64,000 nt of DNA from an uncultured Eubacteriales bacterium (lineage in GTDB: Bacteria > Bacillota > Clostridia > Oscillospirales > Acutalibacteraceae), in assembly GCA_934561055.1 (NCBI GenBank), contig CAKTFN010000007.1:51728-115727 (forward strand). Reading direction: 5' to 3'. Made by a program: the position numbers and the translations under genes. The stretch's first letter is position 1; the number at the start of each line of letters is the position of its first letter. Below the pieces are notes generated by a model. That model was not told the origin of the DNA and did no database searches. It saw nothing but the letters and a program-made list of their open reading frames with translations. Of this stretch, positions 40,787 through 49,311 are shown piece by piece.

Positions 40787-42333
40787 CTAAGAGGGGCGTT
40801 GTGCTCCGCTTTTTTTAATCTGCCGAGAATAAAGGTCATTATTGCCGCAACGGCAATCGAAATCACTGCCGCAAAAGGAACTGCGCTTTCTCCGAAAGAA
40901 AGGCTCGAAAAATCAAATGAGGAAAAGAATTTAACAACGGCGTTGCAATACCCGACAGAAACGTTTCCGACAAAAAGCAGCCGATCCGAAACAAGCGGCA
41001 AAAAGTAAAACATTACATACAATCCGCAGCAGAGAATCATCGGAGTAACAACGGGAAGAAGAAAAATATTCGTCAAAACACCGACGACCGAAACCTTTCC
41101 GAAATATTCAATCTGAAACGGCAATGTTTCCGTCATAATAAAAAAGCTGATGAAGAAGCTTGAAATCACCGCACGCAAAAGCGGAATCGCTTTTTGAAGA
41201 TTCCGAACCTTTTTCAGTTTAAGACAAACCGTTTCCGAAAGCGGCAGGGCAATCAGAACAATCGTCAAAACCGAAACGAACGAAAGGAGAAAGCCGGCAT
41301 TCACCGCAATATACGGATTTTGAAGAAAGAGACAGATTGCACAAAAGCCGAGCGAATTCAAGCTGTCTGCCCTTTCACCGAAAAGCTCCGAAAAAAGATA
41401 AAGAATCATCATAAATCCGGCTCTCATAACCGAGCCGCCGAAGGACGCAAAAAACATTATGCATACGGTAAAAAGCATCAAAAGAACAATCTTTTTCTTC
41501 GTTAAGGCATTTCGCTTTTTCAAAATTTCAAGAACAAACATTATCCAAACCGAAAGGTGCAGTCCCGAAACAGCCATCAAATGCGCCGCTCCGGAATCGG
41601 AATAAGCCGCATAAAGCTCGCTTGAAACATAATTTTTGTCTCCGGTCAAAAGCGAAATCACAACGCCGGAAGTTTCGGCGGAAAAGGAGCGAATAATCTG
41701 ATTGATCGCTTTTTTCCGTTCCTTCATTAGAAGAGTATAAAAATTTTTCACACTCCCCTTTTCAACGCCGACAAATCCGAGCGGATAAGAAGCGAGACAA
41801 AGCCCTTTGCTTTTAAAGTGATTATGAATTTCGTCGCTTTCTCCTGCGATTTTATAAAGATTTCCGACAAAAGTTATTTTGTCGCCCGGTTCAAGCTTTT
41901 TCGTCTCTTCGGGAAGAAGCGGTGTGTTTTTCTTCCACGGCTTTGCGGGAAAGGAAAAACGGACTTTTGCGTTTTCCTTCTTTCCGTCAACGGCTTCAAG
42001 TTTTGCGGTGAAGTAAAGTCTTGTCGAGTCTCTGTTTTCATAAGGATATTCCAGAACGACGGCAGAGATTTCGCCCCTTTCAACCGAGAGCTTTTCAGCC
42101 GGAAGAAAAACGAAACATTCAAAAGCCATGAGAAGAAGGCAGGCCACGGCAACCGAGCCGAAAACGGTCGGAAGCAAAGCGGTCTGCCTTGATTTTTTGA
42201 TTGCTAACGAGAGGACAAGACAAAGCGTTGCCGCAAAAAAAGCGACAAAAGCAAAAGCCATGCTTTGAGCATTGCATAAAATGAAAAGCGTTATAAGCAT
42301 TGAAAATCCGACTGCCGCAAGCGGTCTTTTCAT
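40783..42333 (-). CDS. comEC: ComEC/Rec2 competence protein lacking the C-terminal hydrolase domain
   Basis: A 516-residue membrane protein of the ComEC/Rec2 DNA-uptake channel family. Three N-terminal helices and a DUF4131/OB-type domain (about 60-200, KLEPGDKITFVGNLYKI) are followed by the Competence domain with the core VVISLLTGDKNYVSSELYAAYSDSGAAHLMAVSGLHLS, cut here as TGDKNY and HLMAVSGLHLS. The protein ends after the last helices and has no metallo-beta-lactamase domain, which in Bacillus ComEC is fused. Together with dprA it suggests at least a relic DNA-uptake capacity; comEA and pilus genes are not in this window. ATG follows AAAGGTGAGGGAATAAA. Confidence 0.9.
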   Translation of the reverse strand: MKRPLAAVGFSMLITLFILCNAQSMAFAFVAFFAATLCLVLSLAIKKSRQTALLPTVFGSVAVACLLLMAFECFVFLPAEKLSVERGEISAVVLEYPYENRDSTRLYFTAKLEAVDGKKENAKVRFSFPAKPWKKNTPLLPEETKKLEPGDKITFVGNLYKIAGESDEIHNHFKSKGLCLASYPLGFVGVEKGSVKNFYTLLMKERKKAINQIIRSFSAETSGVVISLLTGDKNYVSSELYAAYSDSGAAHLMAVSGLHLSVWIMFVLEILKKRNALTKKKIVLLMLFTVCIMFFASFGGSVMRAGFMMILYLFSELFGERADSLNSLGFCAICLFLQNPYIAVNAGFLLSFVSVLTIVLIALPLSETVCLKLKKVRNLQKAIPLLRAVISSFFISFFIMTETLPFQIEYFGKVSVVGVLTNIFLLPVVTPMILCCGLYVMFYFLPLVSDRLLFVGNVSVGYCNAVVKFFSSFDFSSLSFGESAVPFAAVISIAVAAIMTFILGRLKKAEHNAPLS

Positions 42334-42361
42334 TTTATTCCCTCACCTTTTTTGAAAAGAA

Positions 42362-42901
42362 TCAGTCCTTCGGGAAAAGCGGAAGCTTTTCAAGGAAAAT
42401 AATGTCGTCTCTGTCCGCGGCGTCGCCTTCGGCAAGAATTGCGGCCTGGCCGACAATTTCTGCGTCAAACTTTTCAACAAGAGCACGAACGGCAAGAAGA
42501 GATTCGCCTGTGCTGATTACGTCGTCAACGATGAGAACCTTCTTTTTGCGAAGCTTTTCTCCTTCGTTTCCGTCAAGATAAATGGTCTGCATCTTGTCGG
42601 TTGTAATTGAACGAACGTGAACCGAAACGGGGTCCTTCATGTAAAGCTTTGCACCCTTACGGCAGACAAAATACGGCTTTTTGCTCTGTTTTGCCATTTC
42701 GTATGCAAGCGGAATTCCCTTGGCTTCCGGAACAACGATATAATCAAACTCCGGACATTTTTTGAGAAGTTCCGTCGCCGAAGCAACAGTGATTTCAACG
42801 TCGCCGAAAATTACAAAAGCGGCAATGTCAAGCTTGTCGTTGACTTTGCAAAGCGGAAGTTCCCTTTCAAGACCCGCAATTTTCATTTTATATGTTGACA
42901 T
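42362..42901 (-). CDS. apt: Adenine phosphoribosyltransferase-like purine PRTase
   Basis: A 179-residue type I phosphoribosyltransferase. The PRPP-binding motif is VLIVDDVISTGESLLA and the upstream pyrophosphate loop VVPEAKGIPLAYEMA. Apt salvages adenine to AMP with PRPP. The segment YFVCRKGAKLYMKDPVSV, with RSITT after it, fits the Apt group, but a xanthine or hypoxanthine specificity is not excluded. ATG follows AAAGAAAAGAGTGTAGAAA; 29 bases upstream of comEC and 46 bases after the HIT gene, so possibly in one transcript with both. Confidence 0.85.
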   Translation of the reverse strand: MSTYKMKIAGLERELPLCKVNDKLDIAAFVIFGDVEITVASATELLKKCPEFDYIVVPEAKGIPLAYEMAKQSKKPYFVCRKGAKLYMKDPVSVHVRSITTDKMQTIYLDGNEGEKLRKKKVLIVDDVISTGESLLAVRALVEKFDAEIVGQAAILAEGDAADRDDIIFLEKLPLFPKD

Positions 42902-42947
42902 TTTCTACACTCTTTTCTTTAAAAATTAATATAGTTCTTTTTTTAAA

Positions 42948-43286
42948 TCAGCCCGCAGGCCAACCGAACTGTCTTCCGCCCATGAAGTGGAAATGAAGGT
43001 GCTTAACCGTCTGGCCGCCGTCCTCGCCGCAGTTGTTGACAATGCGAAAACCGTTTTCAAGGCCGAAATCTTTAGCGAGCTTAGCCGCAACTTCAAAGAT
43101 GTGGGCAACAATTTCACTGTTTGAGCCGTTGATTTCCGCCGCGCTCGTGATGTGCTCTTTCGGAATGATGAGAACATGAATCGGAGCCTGAGGAGAAAGG
43201 TCGTTGAAGGCGATTACGGAATCGTCTTCATAAACTTTTGTTGTCGGAATTTCACCATTTGCGATTTTGCAAAAAATACAATCCAT
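42948..43286 (-). CDS. HIT family nucleotide phosphoramidase (HinT-like)
   Basis: A 112-residue histidine-triad protein. It begins MDCIFCKIANGEIPTTKVYE with two Cys of the family zinc site, contains FNDLSPQAPIHVLIIPKEH and ends with the catalytic triad HLHFHFMGG. HinT proteins hydrolyse nucleoside 5'-phosphoramidates such as AMP-lysine. The start at 43286 matches family ends and is preceded by AAAGGTAACGG; the upstream open frame is not supported. Confidence 0.95.
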   Translation of the reverse strand: MDCIFCKIANGEIPTTKVYEDDSVIAFNDLSPQAPIHVLIIPKEHITSAAEINGSNSEIVAHIFEVAAKLAKDFGLENGFRIVNNCGEDGGQTVKHLHFHFMGGRQFGWPAG

Positions 43287-43367
43287 AATATTACCGTTAC
43301 CTTTCCGGCTACAATAATAAATTTTCACGTTATCCCCTGCCGTAGCCCTGCAAGGCGTGACGACAAA

Positions 43368-44069
43368 TCAAGCCGTTTTTTCTTCGGTTTTGTTTGCGCC
43401 GTTTTTCTTCTTTCTGACAACAATCACAATAACGACAATGAGAACGATAATTGCAAGAGGTACCAGAAGAATGAGCGGACTCGGATAGCTTTCTCCGTAA
43501 TTTTCGGCGGTGAGAAGCTCTGAATCAAGCTGAAAAGCGTTCATCGAAGCTTTCATCTGAGCCTTGTCTTCGTCCGTCATCAGTTCGCATCTGAACTGAA
43601 CGATAATATCCTTCGTTGAGAAGAAATAAAAATCGGAATCAAAGGCCTCGGTTTTTCCCCCGTCAAGAGAAGTTCTTGTTGTTTCGGCCGTGATTGAAAA
43701 GCCTTTAACGTACTCAAACTCAATTTCGGAAAACTTTTCTTCCCCATACTTGAGAGAATATCCGTTGGCGTCGGAATCTTTGTAAGCTTCGTTTTGACGC
43801 TCCTCAATGAAAGACTTTGAAAATTCCTTCTGCGTTTCTTCGTCCGCATCGATATAATAAAGTCTTTTCGGATTCTCTTCCATGAGAATTTTTACCTTTG
43901 AACCGGTTTCTTTGTTTTCCCAAATTGCGTATCCGTCGCCTGTTTCCGTTTCGGAAAAGTCCTTCGGAAGGACGAGCTTATAATGCCTTCCGTTAAACAA
44001 GGCGAAGCACGGAACGGCCGAAAGGCAGATTATTACCGCCGCAAGAAGAACTGATAAAAACTTTTTCAT
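43368..44069 (-). CDS. Exported hypothetical protein with C-terminal membrane anchor
   Basis: A 233-residue protein of unknown function. Signal peptide MKKFLSVLLAAVIICLSAVP with cleavage near CFA (about 23), an extracytoplasmic domain beginning FNGRHYKLVLPKDFSETETG, and a C-terminal membrane helix LILLVPLAIIVLIVVIVIVV followed by RKKKNGANK. The domain resembles PsbP-like or DUF-type small lipid-binding folds in general pattern (short strands, WENKETGSKVKI), but I do not recognise it. The start at 44069 follows GGAGGAAATAT; the longer open frame into alaS is a shadow. 31 bases after alaS, so likely transcribed with it. Confidence 0.75.
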   Translation of the reverse strand: MKKFLSVLLAAVIICLSAVPCFALFNGRHYKLVLPKDFSETETGDGYAIWENKETGSKVKILMEENPKRLYYIDADEETQKEFSKSFIEERQNEAYKDSDANGYSLKYGEEKFSEIEFEYVKGFSITAETTRTSLDGGKTEAFDSDFYFFSTKDIIVQFRCELMTDEDKAQMKASMNAFQLDSELLTAENYGESYPSPLILLVPLAIIVLIVVIVIVVRKKKNGANKTEEKTA

Positions 44070-44100
44070 ATATTTCCTCCGTATTAAAACTTTTTTTGAG

Positions 44101-46740
44101 TTATCCGAGCATTCCCTCAACGATTGAAACAACGGCGTCGAGAGCACCCTTGAGGGCTGAAACGTCTTTTGCACCGGCCATTGCGCTGTCGGGCTTTCCT
44201 CCGCCCGAACCGCCTGCGAGCTTTGCGGTTTCTCTTGCGATGTTTCCGGCGTGAGCACCGAGTTTAACCGCTTCTTTTCCGCAGCAGACGCAGATATTTC
44301 CGGTTCCTTTTTCCTTTTGAACGGCGGCAATGACTCCGACGTAATTTTCGCCCTTGCTTCTGACGAGGTCACACATTTTGCGAAGCTCCGGAACGGTTGC
44401 GTCCTCAAGAAGAGCCGTAACAACCTTGAGTCCGCCAACGTCCTTTGCGTTTTCAAGAACAGCGTTCGTTTTTGCGTTTGCAATAATGCCGGAAAGCTTT
44501 TCGATTTCCCTGTCCTTTTCTTTAAGTTCGGCCATTACGCCGGAAGCTCTTTGAAGAACGTCCTTTGCGTTTGCAACCTTGAGTGCCGAAGCGGTATCGG
44601 AAAGAAGCTTCAGATTTTCGTTATAAAGTCTGAGACTGTTGAAACCGGTGACGCCTTCGATTCTTCGTACTCCTGCGGCAACGGACGATTCGGAAACGAT
44701 TTTGAAAAGACCGAGGTTTCCTGTGTTTTCGGCGTGAGTTCCGCCGCAAAGTTCAATTGAAAAATCACCGATTTTTACAACACGGACAACATCGCCGTAT
44801 TTCTCCGAGAAAAGAGCCATTGCGCCGAGCTTTTTTGCTTCATCGATAGGCATTTCCGAAACTTCAACCGGAACTGCGGAAAGAATTTCTTCGTTAACCG
44901 CGTTTTCGACTTTTTCGATTTCTTCCTCCGTCATGGCAGAAAAATGAACAAAGTCAAAACGGACAAAGTTTTCGTCAACAAGCTGGCCGGCCTGTTCAAC
45001 GTGGCTTCCGAGCGTTTTTCTCAATGCGGCCTGAAGAAGGTGAGCCGCCGTGTGATTGCGCTTCGTTGCCTTCCTTTTTTCTTCGTCAACCGAAAGGGTT
45101 ACCCTTTCGCCGACGGCGATGTCCTCGCCTTCAACGATACGGCCGTGATGAAGAATTACTCCGTCGGCGGTTTTGGTCGTTGCGGTGACTTCAAAAACGG
45201 CGTTTTCGGTTTTGATGAGACCTCTGTCTCCGGCCTGTCCGCCGCTTTCGCCGTAAAACGGACTGGTTTTAACAACAATGATACCGTCGTTGTCGGCATT
45301 AACAAATTCGCTCTTTTCACCGTTCACAACGGCGACAATTACCTCGCTTTCGCACGAAAGCTTTTCATAGCCGACAAAATCGGTTTTTTGAGTTCCCTTT
45401 GTTGCGCTTGCGGTACCCTTCCAAGCTTCCGCACCTGCGTCCTTTCTTGCGGCACGGGTTCTTTTTCTGTTTTCTTCAACAAGTTTTTTGAAGGTTTCGG
45501 TGTCAACGGAAAGACCTTTTTCCGCAAGAATTTCCTTCGTCAGGTCAATCGGGAAGCCGAAGGTGTCCTGAAGCTTGAATGCGTCCTCGCCGGAAAGAAC
45601 CTTCATATCCCTGTTTTCAACAAGCGAGTTGAGAAGCGCAAGGCCGACATCCACCGTTTTTGCAAAGTTTTCTTCTTCGGCTTTAATAACCTTAACGATA
45701 AGGTCGTGCTTTTCCCGAAGGTTCGGATATGCGTTTTCGTTTTCTTTAATAACCGTTTCGCAGACCTCGTAAAGGAACGGACGGTTAATACCGAGAAGCT
45801 TTCCGTGGCGTGCGGCGCGGCGAAGAAGGCGGCGAAGAACATATCCTCTGCCCTCATTTGAAGGCATGACGCCGTCTCCGATCATGAAGGTTGTGCTTCT
45901 GATGTGGTCGGTGATAACACGAAGCGAGATATCGCTCTTTTCGTTGTCGTGATATTTAATTCCGGAAATGTCGATAACGTGCTTCATAATGTTGCGGACA
46001 GTGTCAACCTCAAAAATGTTGTCAACGCCCTGCATGATGCAGGCGAGTCTTTCAAGACCCATTCCGGTGTCGATATTGCAGCTTTTAAGCCTTGAATAAT
46101 TTCCGTTTCCGTCGTTTTCAAACTGAGTGAAAACAAGGTTCCAGAATTCGGTATATCTGTCGCAGTCACAGCCCGGTCCGCATGTCGGAGAACCGCAGCC
46201 GTATTTTTCGCCTCTGTCGAAGTAGATTTCGGAGCACGGACCGCAGGGACCTGCTCCGTGTTCCCAAAAATTGTCTTCCTTTCCGAGTCTGACAATTCTT
46301 TTCGGGTCAACGCCGACTTCCTTTGTCCAAATGTCAAAAGCTTCGTCGTCTTCTTCGTAGATTGTTACCCAAAGCTTTTCAACGGGCATTTTCATAACCT
46401 TTGTGCAAAACTCCCAAGCCCATGCGGTCGCTTCGTGCTTGAAATAATCGCCGAAAGAAAAGTTTCCGAGCATTTCAAAGTAAGTTCCGTGTCTTGCGGT
46501 AATTCCGACGCTTTCAATGTCCGGCGTGCGGATGCACTTTTGGCAGGTTGTCATGCGCTTTCTCGGCGGAGTAAGCTCTCCGGTGAAGTATTTTTTAAGA
46601 GGAGCCATTCCGGCATTGATGAGAAGGAGACTCTTGTCGCCCTGAGGAACAAGAGAAAAACTTCCCGCTCTGAGGTGTCCCTTGCTTTCAAAGAAAGAAA
46701 GATACTTTTCTCTGATTTCGTTAAGACCCATCCATTCCAT
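44101..46740 (-). CDS. alaS: Alanyl-tRNA synthetase
   Basis: Charges tRNA-Ala and clears mischarged Ser/Gly. The 879-residue class II enzyme starts MEWMGLNEIREKYLSFFESK, carries the catalytic core with LINAGMAPLKKYFTG, EMLGNFSFGDYFKHEA and AGPCGPCSEIYFDRG, the editing domain with the zinc motif HTAAHLLQAALRKTLG and ELCGGTHAENTG, and the C-Ala domain ending SGGGKPDSAMAG. ATG at 46740 follows AAAGGATCTGATATC. Expression should respond to uncharged tRNA-Ala through the T-box leader upstream. Confidence 0.98.
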   Translation of the reverse strand: MEWMGLNEIREKYLSFFESKGHLRAGSFSLVPQGDKSLLLINAGMAPLKKYFTGELTPPRKRMTTCQKCIRTPDIESVGITARHGTYFEMLGNFSFGDYFKHEATAWAWEFCTKVMKMPVEKLWVTIYEEDDEAFDIWTKEVGVDPKRIVRLGKEDNFWEHGAGPCGPCSEIYFDRGEKYGCGSPTCGPGCDCDRYTEFWNLVFTQFENDGNGNYSRLKSCNIDTGMGLERLACIMQGVDNIFEVDTVRNIMKHVIDISGIKYHDNEKSDISLRVITDHIRSTTFMIGDGVMPSNEGRGYVLRRLLRRAARHGKLLGINRPFLYEVCETVIKENENAYPNLREKHDLIVKVIKAEEENFAKTVDVGLALLNSLVENRDMKVLSGEDAFKLQDTFGFPIDLTKEILAEKGLSVDTETFKKLVEENRKRTRAARKDAGAEAWKGTASATKGTQKTDFVGYEKLSCESEVIVAVVNGEKSEFVNADNDGIIVVKTSPFYGESGGQAGDRGLIKTENAVFEVTATTKTADGVILHHGRIVEGEDIAVGERVTLSVDEEKRKATKRNHTAAHLLQAALRKTLGSHVEQAGQLVDENFVRFDFVHFSAMTEEEIEKVENAVNEEILSAVPVEVSEMPIDEAKKLGAMALFSEKYGDVVRVVKIGDFSIELCGGTHAENTGNLGLFKIVSESSVAAGVRRIEGVTGFNSLRLYNENLKLLSDTASALKVANAKDVLQRASGVMAELKEKDREIEKLSGIIANAKTNAVLENAKDVGGLKVVTALLEDATVPELRKMCDLVRSKGENYVGVIAAVQKEKGTGNICVCCGKEAVKLGAHAGNIARETAKLAGGSGGGKPDSAMAGAKDVSALKGALDAVVSIVEGMLG

Positions 46741-46785
46741 GATATCAGATCCTTTCAGATTGTTTTGATCTTATTGTTAATTTGC

Positions 46786-47053
46786 AAAATAAAAAAAGAT
46801 GCTCCTTCACACCGAATCGGGGTGAGCAAAAGCCCACGGTACCACCCGAATTGTGCAAAAAGCACCGCTTTATGCAGTCGCAAAAACCGCAATCCGTTAA
46901 CGCCGGAAAACGTCCGTCCTTTCGGCGGAGGCTCAAAAGCAGCACGGCCTTTTTCATTATTAAAAACCTGCAAAACCTCTCAGCCGCGGATTCTGCTCTC
47001 TGGAAGGAAGAAAAAGAACGTTTCTTCGTCATAGCTTTTAAAAATATTATTGC
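46786..47053 (-). promoter_or_regulatory. T-box riboswitch of alaS (Ala specifier)
   Basis: On the minus strand the leader contains the T-box core GGGTGGTACCGTGGGC (46847-46832) followed by a terminator hairpin (46828-46799) and TTTTTTTATTTT. The stem I region has AGAGAGC...GCTGAGAGG, and the specifier GCT (46943-46941, an Ala codon) aligns with the TTC position of the pheS T-box by the shared TTTTGAGC-type flank. Uncharged tRNA-Ala is expected to stabilise the antiterminator and turn on alaS. Confidence 0.9.
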
Positions 47054-47059
47054 GATAAA

Positions 47060-47088
47060 ATTTTACTATTGCTTTTTCGTTTTGTCAA
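47060..47088 (-). promoter_or_regulatory. Sigma-A promoter of the alaS T-box transcript
   Basis: On the minus strand TTGACA (47088-47083) and TAAAAT (47065-47060) are 17 bases apart, just before the T-box leader. Confidence 0.8.
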
Positions 47089-47171
47089 GAGTAAGTTTTG
47101 ATTTTTCCGGGCAATTTCATCCGTTTTCGCTCAAATAATTCAGAAAAATTAAATTTTTTTGCTTTCAATCA

Positions 47172-47200
47172 TTGACTATACGTTTCATAAATGATAAAAT
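47172..47200 (+). promoter_or_regulatory. Sigma-A promoter of the APC permease gene
   Basis: TTGACT (47172-47177) and TAAAAT (47195-47200) are 17 bases apart, about 100 bases before the permease start. Confidence 0.75.
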
Positions 47201-47216
47201 AGGCAAGTCAAAAACG

Positions 47217-47275
47217 AATGTGTGAAAAATTTTGTATAAGTTGCACACATTTTACAGGTTTTTGTTTCTTTTGGT
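47217..47275 (+). promoter_or_regulatory. 5' UTR hairpin before the APC permease
   Basis: In the leader AATGTGTG (47217-47224) pairs with CACACATT (47244-47251), followed by TTACAGGTTTTTGTTTCTTTT. The 8-base stem plus T-rich stretch may be an attenuator or simply mRNA structure. No known riboswitch was recognised. Confidence 0.35.
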
Positions 47276-47301
47276 CAAAGAAAAGATTTGGAGGAAAAAT
47301 T

Positions 47302-48765
47302 ATGTCAAACAAACTCGAAAAAAAGTACGGCCTATTGACGGCCATCTGTATGGTGGTCGGAATAGTTGTCGGCAGCGGCGTTTTCTTTAAGGCGCAAACA
47401 ATCCTTGACAAGACCGAAGGCGACATGCCGCTCGGCATTATCGCATGGATCGTCGGCGGTGTAATCATGATTTTCTGCATACTTGCCTTTTCCGTGTTGG
47501 CGCAGAAATACGAAAAAGTCAACGGTGTTGTTGACTACGCCGAAGCAACCGTCGGAAACAAATATGCTTACATGGTCGGCTGGTTCATGAGCACAATCTA
47601 TTATCCCGGCATGACCTCGGTTCTCGCATGGCTTTCGGCAAGATATCTCCTTGTTTTCATCTGCTCGGTCAATCCCGACTTTGCAATGCACATTGCGGAA
47701 TCGGAAGGCGGTTGCGTCTACGGTCCGGAATGTCTCGCTCTCGCCTGCCTTTTCCTCGTCGGAAGCTTTGCTCTCAATGCGCTTTCTCCGAAAATCGCAG
47801 GTAAATTCCAGGTTTCGGCAACTTTCATCAAGCTCGTTCCCCTCGTTCTTATGGCTATCGTCGGAACAATCTACGGCTTCACTCACAACATGGCCGGTTC
47901 GGCGGATCCGATTCTCATCGAAAACTTCAAAACCGCTTCGGGAAACACTTCGGTTCTTTTTGTTGCCGTTTGTGCAACGGCCTTTGCTTATGAAGGCTGG
48001 ATCATCGCAACGTCAATCAACGCCGAGCTTAAAAACGCAAAACGCAACCTTCCGATTGCTCTTGTTACGGGCGGAATCGTAATCATTGCCGTTTATGTTT
48101 TCTATTATATAGGCGTTGCGGGCGGAACGAACGTTCAAACGCTCATTGAAAAAGGCGCTTCAATTGCCTTCACAAATGTTTTCGGAAACGTCCTCGGAAA
48201 CATTCTCAACCTCTTCGTTGCGGTTTCCTGCATGGGTACTCTCAACGGTCTTATGCTCGGACTTTCAAGAGGTCTTTATTCCGTTGCCGTCAGAGGTTAC
48301 GGCCCCTCGCCGAAAATTTTCGGCGAAGTCAGCGACAACACGAATATGCCGACGAACTCTTCGGTTTTTGCCGTTCTTGTCAGCGCAATCTGGCTTGTTT
48401 ACTTCTTCGGCGCAAACCTTGCTCCGAAGGCATGGTTCGGCTTTTTCAGCTTTGACTCGTCCGAACTTCCGATCATCACGATTTATGCTTTTTACATTCC
48501 GATTTTCATCCGCTTCATGATTAAAGCGAAGGACATAAATCCGTTCAAACGTTTTGTTCTTCCCTCGCTTGCAATTATCGGTTCGGCATTCATGGTTTTC
48601 GCCGCCGTTTATTCTCACGGTATTGTTCCTTATCAGGCCGCAAAAGCCGAGGGAACTTTCAGCTGTCCCGTTCTTGCTTACCTCATTGTTTTTGTTGTAA
48701 TCATGGCTCTCGGACTCTGCTTTTCAAAAAAGCGTGACATCGGTTCATCGAAAATCAAAAAGTAA
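47302..48765 (+). CDS. APC family amino-acid permease
   Basis: A 487-residue, 12-helix transporter of the amino acid-polyamine-organocation superfamily. Helix 1 has the unwound Gly motif GIVVGSGVFFKAQTIL, helix 6 FVAVCATAFAYEGWIIATSI, and helix 8 CMGTLNGLMLGLSRGLYSVA; these fit LAT/serine-threonine exchanger-like members such as SteT. Substrate is uncertain. The start at 47302 follows GGAGGAAAAATT; 28 upstream codons in frame lie in the leader hairpin and are rejected. Single-gene unit with its own promoter and a bidirectional terminator; divergent from alaS. Confidence 0.9.
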   Translation: MSNKLEKKYGLLTAICMVVGIVVGSGVFFKAQTILDKTEGDMPLGIIAWIVGGVIMIFCILAFSVLAQKYEKVNGVVDYAEATVGNKYAYMVGWFMSTIYYPGMTSVLAWLSARYLLVFICSVNPDFAMHIAESEGGCVYGPECLALACLFLVGSFALNALSPKIAGKFQVSATFIKLVPLVLMAIVGTIYGFTHNMAGSADPILIENFKTASGNTSVLFVAVCATAFAYEGWIIATSINAELKNAKRNLPIALVTGGIVIIAVYVFYYIGVAGGTNVQTLIEKGASIAFTNVFGNVLGNILNLFVAVSCMGTLNGLMLGLSRGLYSVAVRGYGPSPKIFGEVSDNTNMPTNSSVFAVLVSAIWLVYFFGANLAPKAWFGFFSFDSSELPIITIYAFYIPIFIRFMIKAKDINPFKRFVLPSLAIIGSAFMVFAAVYSHGIVPYQAAKAEGTFSCPVLAYLIVFVVIMALGLCFSKKRDIGSSKIKK

Positions 48766-48780
48766 TTTTCAATAATATAA

Positions 48781-48823
48781 AAAGAAGTGACAAAGCCTTT
48801 TTCGTTTTGTCACTTCTTTTTTT
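48781..48823. terminator. Bidirectional terminator between the permease and mazF-like genes
   Basis: AAGAAGTGACAAA pairs with TTTTGTCACTTCTT and has T tracts on both strands. It serves two convergent genes. Confidence 0.85.
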
Positions 48824-48833
48824 GCTTCAAGCC

Positions 48834-49181
48834 TTATGTATCAAGACCGAAGCTTACCGAAAGAGCCTTGTCGATTCTGTCCATGTCGGTTTCTCCGAGG
48901 TTTCCCATATGCTCACGAAGCCGACGTTTGTCAAGCGTTCTGACCTGCTCGAGAAGAACAATCGAATCCTTTGCAAGACCGCAATTGTCCGCATTGACTC
49001 TGATGTGGGTCGGAAGGCTCGTCTTTGTTCTCCGGCTTGTGATTGCCGCGGCAATCACCGTCGGACTGAACTTGTTTCCGACGTCGTTTTGAACAATAAG
49101 AACCGGACGGATTCCACCCTGCTCAGAACCGACAACGGGACTTAAATCGGCGTAATATATATCGCCGCGTTTTACGTTCAT
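48834..49181 (-). CDS. mazF: MazF/NdoA-type endoribonuclease toxin, no adjacent antitoxin
   Basis: A 115-residue PemK/MazF fold protein that typically cleaves single-stranded mRNA at short motifs. Conserved features: MNVKRGDIYYADLSPVVGSE, GGIRPVLIVQND, FSPTVIAAAITS and the catalytic THIRV region, then SIVLLEQVRTLDKRRL. It resembles Bacillus NdoA closely. ATG follows AAAGGGAGTTAATAAA. No MazE-like antitoxin gene is found in the 130 bases upstream, nor alr, which precedes ndoAI-ndoA in Bacillus. The antitoxin must be elsewhere, or the toxin has other control. Confidence 0.92.
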   Translation of the reverse strand: MNVKRGDIYYADLSPVVGSEQGGIRPVLIVQNDVGNKFSPTVIAAAITSRRTKTSLPTHIRVNADNCGLAKDSIVLLEQVRTLDKRRLREHMGNLGETDMDRIDKALSVSFGLDT

Positions 49182-49311
49182 TTTATTAACTCCCTTTCGT
49201 GCCGAACATGAGTCTGCCGTCTTTCGGCGGCCACACGAATATTTTATCCGCTTTTTCTTTCTTTTAATCACACGGGGAGCATAATATTGCCGATGTATTC
49301 TATGCAAAAAC

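Noticed and set aside
44070..44483. N-terminal extension of the exported hypothetical into alaS
   Set aside because: The added region is antiparallel-frame noise within alaS; the signal peptide and GGAGGAAAT site fix the start at 44069.
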